This document shows positions 60,187 through 64,000 of a stretch of 64,000 nucleotides of DNA, piece by piece (within the stretch, counting starts at the first letter, position 1; each line of letters begins with the position of its first letter). Source of the stretch: Candidatus Avedoeria danica (lineage in GTDB: Bacteria > Chloroflexota > Anaerolineae > Epilineales > Epilineaceae); contig JADJCV010000003.1 of the NCBI GenBank assembly GCA_016703025.1, positions 186,001 to 250,000 on the forward strand, read 5' to 3'. The translations under genes and the position numbers were made by a program. The notes below the pieces were generated by a model. The model was given only the letters and a program-made list of their open reading frames with translations. It did no database searches and was not told the DNA's origin.

Positions 60187-63100
60187 CTACGGCTGCGGCT
60201 GCCGCAACAGTTGGGGCAGGAAGAGCCGCTCCTGAGCGTTCTCGGTTGGTGACGGAATCGACGTCGGTGCCTGGGTGGGCGTCGCGACGCCGGTCGGCGT
60301 GGCCGTCGCGGTCGGCCGCGGGCTCGTGCTCGTCGCCTCGGACGTCCCCAACGGATCGACGGTCGGCGGCGGCAGCGCGCCGCGGTCGACGACGCTGCTG
60401 GACATCGGGTTCGCGATGTGGTCGATGGCGATCGCCAACGGCTGGTCGGACGAGAAGACGAGGGTGCCGTGCCACGGACCCTCGATGCAGTCGCGCGCAT
60501 CGAGCTGATACGTTTCCCCGGGGCTGAGCGTGGCGATGTCGCACCGCCCGGCCGGCGCCGTCGAGGACACGAACATGAAGGTGATGGCGGCGCAGCGCGT
60601 GCCCGCATTCTGGATGTATGCGACAACGTTGTCCGTCTTTGCCGGCCGCTCACTGCGCGGGATGCGGATGTCCGCGGCGCTGTAGACGAACCGGTCCGGC
60701 TGGGTCTCGCCCGCCAGCGCTTCGGCGGCCTGGACGGCCGGGTAGCTCGACGGGCCGCTGGCTGCCGCATGGACGGTTTCCGGGCAAGTGCGCGTCACGA
60801 CGGCGCCCACGCTGCCACCGACGACGCGGTCCAGCGGCAGGCCGGCGAACGTGCCGCCGGTCTGCCAGGCCAGCCAAAGCCGCCGCCAGCCGTTGCAGCT
60901 CTCGGCCAGCGTCGTGCTGGCGCACAGCACCGCCGCCGCTGTCCGGTCGTCGCCCGGCGCGATGCCGAGGGCGTCGAGCGTGCGGCCGTCCAGGCTGAGC
61001 ATGACGGCGCTGTTCGGACCAGGCTGCTCCACGAACGTGAAGCCGGCGCCCGGTGCGATGAGCGGCGAGCACCGGATCGCCGTCGGCGGTGCGCAGTCGG
61101 GCTCGCAGAAGCCGGGCTGTCCCCACAGGATGCGGACGATCTCGGACGGCATCGTCCCCTCGTTCGTGACGCGGACCTCGGCCGTGCACACCGCGTCCTG
61201 ACCGATGGACGTCACCACGGGCACGAACAGCGCGGCGCTAAGCCGTTGGGTGTCCAGGATGGGCGGCGGCGCCGGCTCGGCCTGCGGCCCGCACGGCGCA
61301 GCGGCCGCCACTTGCGACCACGCCGCATCCAACGGCGTGCCGGCGACGGCCGCATGCGCATCGCCCGGCAGATCGACGCCGATCTGCGTCCCCTTGACCC
61401 AGACCGCGGTGACCGCCAGATCGCCGGGCGGCTCGGCGCCGTCCCAGCCGACGGCCGCGACGACGGCCGCCGCTTTTGTGCCGTCCATCGGGCCTGCCCC
61501 GGCCGACAGGTCGACGACGTCCGTGGCGGCATCCGTCACCGTCCGGCAGATCCGGTCGACGAGCCCGTTCCGATCGTACAACTGCACGACATAATCCATA
61601 CGCCCGGCGCCCGCACCGGTCCGGGCCACGGCGATCACGTGCCCAATGCCCGAGTTCTGGAGATCGTTCAGCGTGGCCGGCAGGCCGATCGGCCGGATGT
61701 CGCTCATTCGCGCCGTGCCGTTCGCCGGCCGGGCCGTGATGTCGTAGGATGCACGGACCGCGCCGCCGGGATCGTTCGAACCGCCGGCGCGAACGGCTTC
61801 CACCTGCACCTTCGCGATGAACGCGCCGGCGCCGCCCGCGGGCGGTCCCTCGATCCAGACGAGGTACGCGTCCAGCCGGCCGTCCGCAACGGTGATGTGC
61901 GTCGCGGTCCAGTTGCCGCCGGGACAGAGACTGCCGCCGGAGATGGGCGAGGCGATCGGCGCGCCGGTCCGCCCGGCCGGGCCGTACACGGTGACGCGCG
62001 GCGCGAACGGGCTCCGGCCAGTGTTCACGATGTCGACCGTCAGCCGGTGCGCGCCGGCGACGAGCGGGACGACGGCCGCCAGCGGGCCGTGGTCGCCGGC
62101 GTCGGTGCCGACCGGCGTCGAGACGACCGCCTCGGCCGAGCACAAGTCGTCGACGGCCGGCTCCCCGACGAGCACAAACGGCGCATCGCCCTCGACGATC
62201 GCCTGGCCGCGCCAGCCTTCGGGCGAGCGCATGAGGTCGAAATCGGCGGCGTCCAGCGGCCCGAGCACCAGCGTCTCCGCCGGCGGCGGCGGCGCGCACG
62301 CGCCGGCTGCCTGGTAGCGGACGCGGAACGTGCCGCTCACGGCGCCGGTGTTCTGGACATAGAGCCCACCACCCCGCGGCCTCGTCCGGACGATGACCGG
62401 CCGGGACAGCGTGGCGAATACGGCCCGGTGGCTGCCGGCGGAGCTCGGGACGATCCGCGGGGCGGCATACGCGTCCGTGATGTCCGTCCCCGGCGACTTC
62501 TGGCCGGGGCAGCTGCGGTGAACGTGGATGTTCAGCGGCGGACCGGCGATGCGCCCCAGCGGCACGCCCTCCCATGCGGCGCCGGACTGCCACGCCGCCA
62601 CGAATGCCCGCCAGCGGGCCGGGTCGTCCGCGACGCGCGTGCGGATGAGCTCGCACAGCCTCCCGCCGACGACGTCGTCGCCGGCGCTCGTGTCGGCGAC
62701 GGCTGCCGTCAGCGTCGTGTCGTCGAGGCTGAGCACCACGCCGGAGCGGCCGCCCGTGGCCACCTGGGCCCCGTAGAAGTTCCACTGGGCGCCCGGTCGG
62801 AGGAGGCCGCCGCAGCTCACCTGGCCCGGGATGCCCGGCCACGGATCCATTCGATCCGACGGATGGATCGTGCCGGTGGTCGACGGCTCGATCAGGAACG
62901 CGATGACGGGCTGCCCCGGTCGATCGCCCGCGTTCTGGACGGCCACCCAGGACTCGCAGATGTCGTCCTGATGGAAGAAGTTCAGGACCGGCAGGGCGTA
63001 CGCCGGGCCGGAGGAGGCGGGCGCCTGGGCGTGGACGGCGCGGGGGGCGGGTGCTGCTGTGGGGATCGCGGACCGCGCCCCAGCCCAGCCGGCGACCAGC

Positions 63101-63198
63101 GTGGCGGCGATGGCGATGGCGAGGGAGGCGGTGAACAGCGGTCTGCCGTGTCGGGGCTGGCGGGGGGGCGAGAGGAGGGTACGGATCGATGTGGACAC
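60187..63198 (-). CDS. DDVCESW-module surface protein with LFLPQLLRQPQP tail
   Basis: About 1003 residues, unknown function, exported (LFTASLAIAIAATLVAGW). GTG at 63198 is preferred: GGAGG lies seven bases upstream of it but only one base from the ATG at 63204. First module copy: YALPVLNFFHQDDICESW (about 68-83), GAQWNFYGAQVATGGRSG, HRSCPGQKSPG, LYVQNTGAVSG, DLQNSGIGHVIAVA (about 509) and GVDLPGDAH (about 604). Second copy from about 660: TSIGQDAVCTAEVRV, WGQPGFCEPDC, VVAYIQNAGTRC, TLSPGETYQLDARDC. A Thr/Pro linker and LFLPQLLRQPQP end it. The wording of the repeated blocks is closer to the SBBP paralogues than random similarity would allow, so the modules are homologous. Confidence 0.85.
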   Translation of the reverse strand: MSTSIRTLLSPPRQPRHGRPLFTASLAIAIAATLVAGWAGARSAIPTAAPAPRAVHAQAPASSGPAYALPVLNFFHQDDICESWVAVQNAGDRPGQPVIAFLIEPSTTGTIHPSDRMDPWPGIPGQVSCGGLLRPGAQWNFYGAQVATGGRSGVVLSLDDTTLTAAVADTSAGDDVVGGRLCELIRTRVADDPARWRAFVAAWQSGAAWEGVPLGRIAGPPLNIHVHRSCPGQKSPGTDITDAYAAPRIVPSSAGSHRAVFATLSRPVIVRTRPRGGGLYVQNTGAVSGTFRVRYQAAGACAPPPPAETLVLGPLDAADFDLMRSPEGWRGQAIVEGDAPFVLVGEPAVDDLCSAEAVVSTPVGTDAGDHGPLAAVVPLVAGAHRLTVDIVNTGRSPFAPRVTVYGPAGRTGAPIASPISGGSLCPGGNWTATHITVADGRLDAYLVWIEGPPAGGAGAFIAKVQVEAVRAGGSNDPGGAVRASYDITARPANGTARMSDIRPIGLPATLNDLQNSGIGHVIAVARTGAGAGRMDYVVQLYDRNGLVDRICRTVTDAATDVVDLSAGAGPMDGTKAAAVVAAVGWDGAEPPGDLAVTAVWVKGTQIGVDLPGDAHAAVAGTPLDAAWSQVAAAAPCGPQAEPAPPPILDTQRLSAALFVPVVTSIGQDAVCTAEVRVTNEGTMPSEIVRILWGQPGFCEPDCAPPTAIRCSPLIAPGAGFTFVEQPGPNSAVMLSLDGRTLDALGIAPGDDRTAAAVLCASTTLAESCNGWRRLWLAWQTGGTFAGLPLDRVVGGSVGAVVTRTCPETVHAAASGPSSYPAVQAAEALAGETQPDRFVYSAADIRIPRSERPAKTDNVVAYIQNAGTRCAAITFMFVSSTAPAGRCDIATLSPGETYQLDARDCIEGPWHGTLVFSSDQPLAIAIDHIANPMSSSVVDRGALPPPTVDPLGTSEATSTSPRPTATATPTGVATPTQAPTSIPSPTENAQERLFLPQLLRQPQP

Positions 63199-63309
63199 GG
63201 TCATGCCTCCGATGCGGTGTAGACGGCGGTGACGCTCGAGGACAGCGTGAGTATTCTCCGAATCGTTACCGCCGTGTCAGACGTCACGCTGACCGTTTGC
63301 ACCCGCCGA

Positions 63310-63327
63310 AGGGCGCCTTAGCGCCCT
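63310..63327 (-). terminator. Hairpin overlapping the stop of the GH20-like gene
   Basis: AGGGCGC-CTTA-GCGCCCT, perfect 7-bp stem whose loop includes the TAA stop codon (63320-63318 on the minus strand). Confidence 0.4.
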
Positions 63328-64000
63328 CGCGCTGTCCAAGGCAGACACAGCGGCGCCCAGGACGGCGACATCGGCGGTGTGGTCGGTGTGGTCGGTGTGG
63401 TCGGTGTCATCGTCGGCGGGGCGCCCGGTGTCGCGCGTGACGAAGGCGTGGCGGTAGAGGCGGGCGGCGGCGTCACCCACGCGGCCCCGCCCCAGACGTG
63501 CTCCGCCCACGCGGCCAGCCGGTCGTACCCGCTGCCCCACTGTGTGTACATCACGCCGTCGATGCCCGGCACGCCCTCGAGTTCGGCAAGCCACTGGCGG
63601 TCGCTGAAGCGTTCGGGGGCGGCGTCGTAGTAGCCGGCCAGGATCTGGCGGTGGCCGCGGCCGCTGAAGAACGCGGCCGACTCGCGCGCCTTGGCGCCGT
63701 GGTTCCAGTTCAGGACCGTCATGTCCGGCGAGAGGCCCGCCCAGCTGCCGGACCAGTTGCCGTTCACGAGGTAGTACGGGAAGGCGGTGTCGGCGGCATT
63801 GTGGGTCGGGTCGAACATGTCCGACCAGACGTAGACTGGCGCCGCCGGGTCGATCGCGCGCGCCATGTCGCGCAGCCGCGACACGTTGCCGGCCAGATCG
63901 GCGCCCGGCGAGCCGTCGCCGAACCCCACGCTCTCGTCCCAGCCTTGGACGCGGATCTCGTCGTGGTTGAACATCCAGCCGCCGAACGCGCCGGCCTCGT
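63318..64000 (-). CDS. GH20-like glycoside hydrolase, N-terminus outside window
   Basis: Only the last about 227 codons are present; the frame is open to the window edge (GGWMFNHDEIRVQGWDES at the beginning). The HDE-I-R motif resembles the Asp-Glu catalytic pair of GH20 beta-N-acetylhexosaminidases. The following strands (PVYVWSDMFDPTHN, DMTVLNWNHGA, GHRQILAGYYD, GVMYTQWGSGYDRL) fit the second half of a TIM barrel of that type. A Thr/Pro linker (about 25 residues) and the tail APLCLPWTARGR follow, a variant of the window's YLP tails. The GH20 assignment is tentative because the first half of the barrel is missing. The gene is followed at 119 bp by a DDVCESW-module gene. Confidence 0.6.
   Translation of the reverse strand, partial: EAGAFGGWMFNHDEIRVQGWDESVGFGDGSPGADLAGNVSRLRDMARAIDPAAPVYVWSDMFDPTHNAADTAFPYYLVNGNWSGSWAGLSPDMTVLNWNHGAKARESAAFFSGRGHRQILAGYYDAAPERFSDRQWLAELEGVPGIDGVMYTQWGSGYDRLAAWAEHVWGGAAWVTPPPASTATPSSRATPGAPPTMTPTTPTTPTTPPMSPSWAPLCLPWTARGR

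Overview
The window is a very GC-rich bacterial chromosome segment dominated by long secreted or surface-exposed proteins. The combination of Thr/Pro linkers, tails of the type [VIL]-[YF]-L-P, SBBP propellers, CSLREA-type beta-helix proteins and vWA/propeller mosaics is what is usually met in Chloroflexota, so I infer an (uncultured) Chloroflexota genome; this is an inference from gene style, as no rRNA or tRNA gene is visible. Most long ORFs on the opposite strand of each gene are GC-driven shadows and are left out.

Layout. (1) 1-6986, minus: a truncated subtilase, a CPBP membrane protease, a propeller protein with two vWA domains, and a small vWA-like gene that appears frameshifted. (2) 7328-33091, plus: a beta-helix protein carrying a cohesin-like domain and a long Thr/Pro linker, a Big-1/DUF11 adhesin-like protein, then three giant paralogues (15654-20775, 21259-26571, 26773-31941) built from a DUF7948-type domain, SBBP repeats and a shared roughly 570-residue module with the motif DDVCESWIEVQN. 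The first two share an almost identical ~3.08-kb direct repeat. A methyltransferase gene closes the block. (3) 33173-45980, minus: an ECF sigma factor gene overlapping by ATGA a 1440-residue membrane protein (probable anti-sigma factor with a propeller/vWA ectodomain), a large beta-sandwich repeat protein and a PA-domain subtilase. (4) 46154-49849, plus: nadA-nadB-nadC, a complete operon for de novo NAD synthesis and the only obvious housekeeping block. (5) 49980-64000, minus: a run of secreted proteins - a PD40-type propeller, an SGNH-like hydrolase, three more proteins built on the DDVCESW module (one ending in a dockerin-like domain), and the end of a GH20-like glycosidase.

How it may work together. 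Six genes share the DDVCESW module, and at least eight proteins end in a [YF]LP/YMP tail after a Thr/Pro linker, which suggests one cell-surface assembly programme. A cohesin-like domain in one protein and a dockerin-like domain in another give a possible non-covalent docking pair. The sigma/anti-sigma pair with a large ectodomain is a candidate regulator. The three SBBP paralogues carry a common 35-bp upstream element (GTATCT-N15-CGTTAA...GCACA) that could be their shared promoter. None of these functional links is proven by sequence alone.
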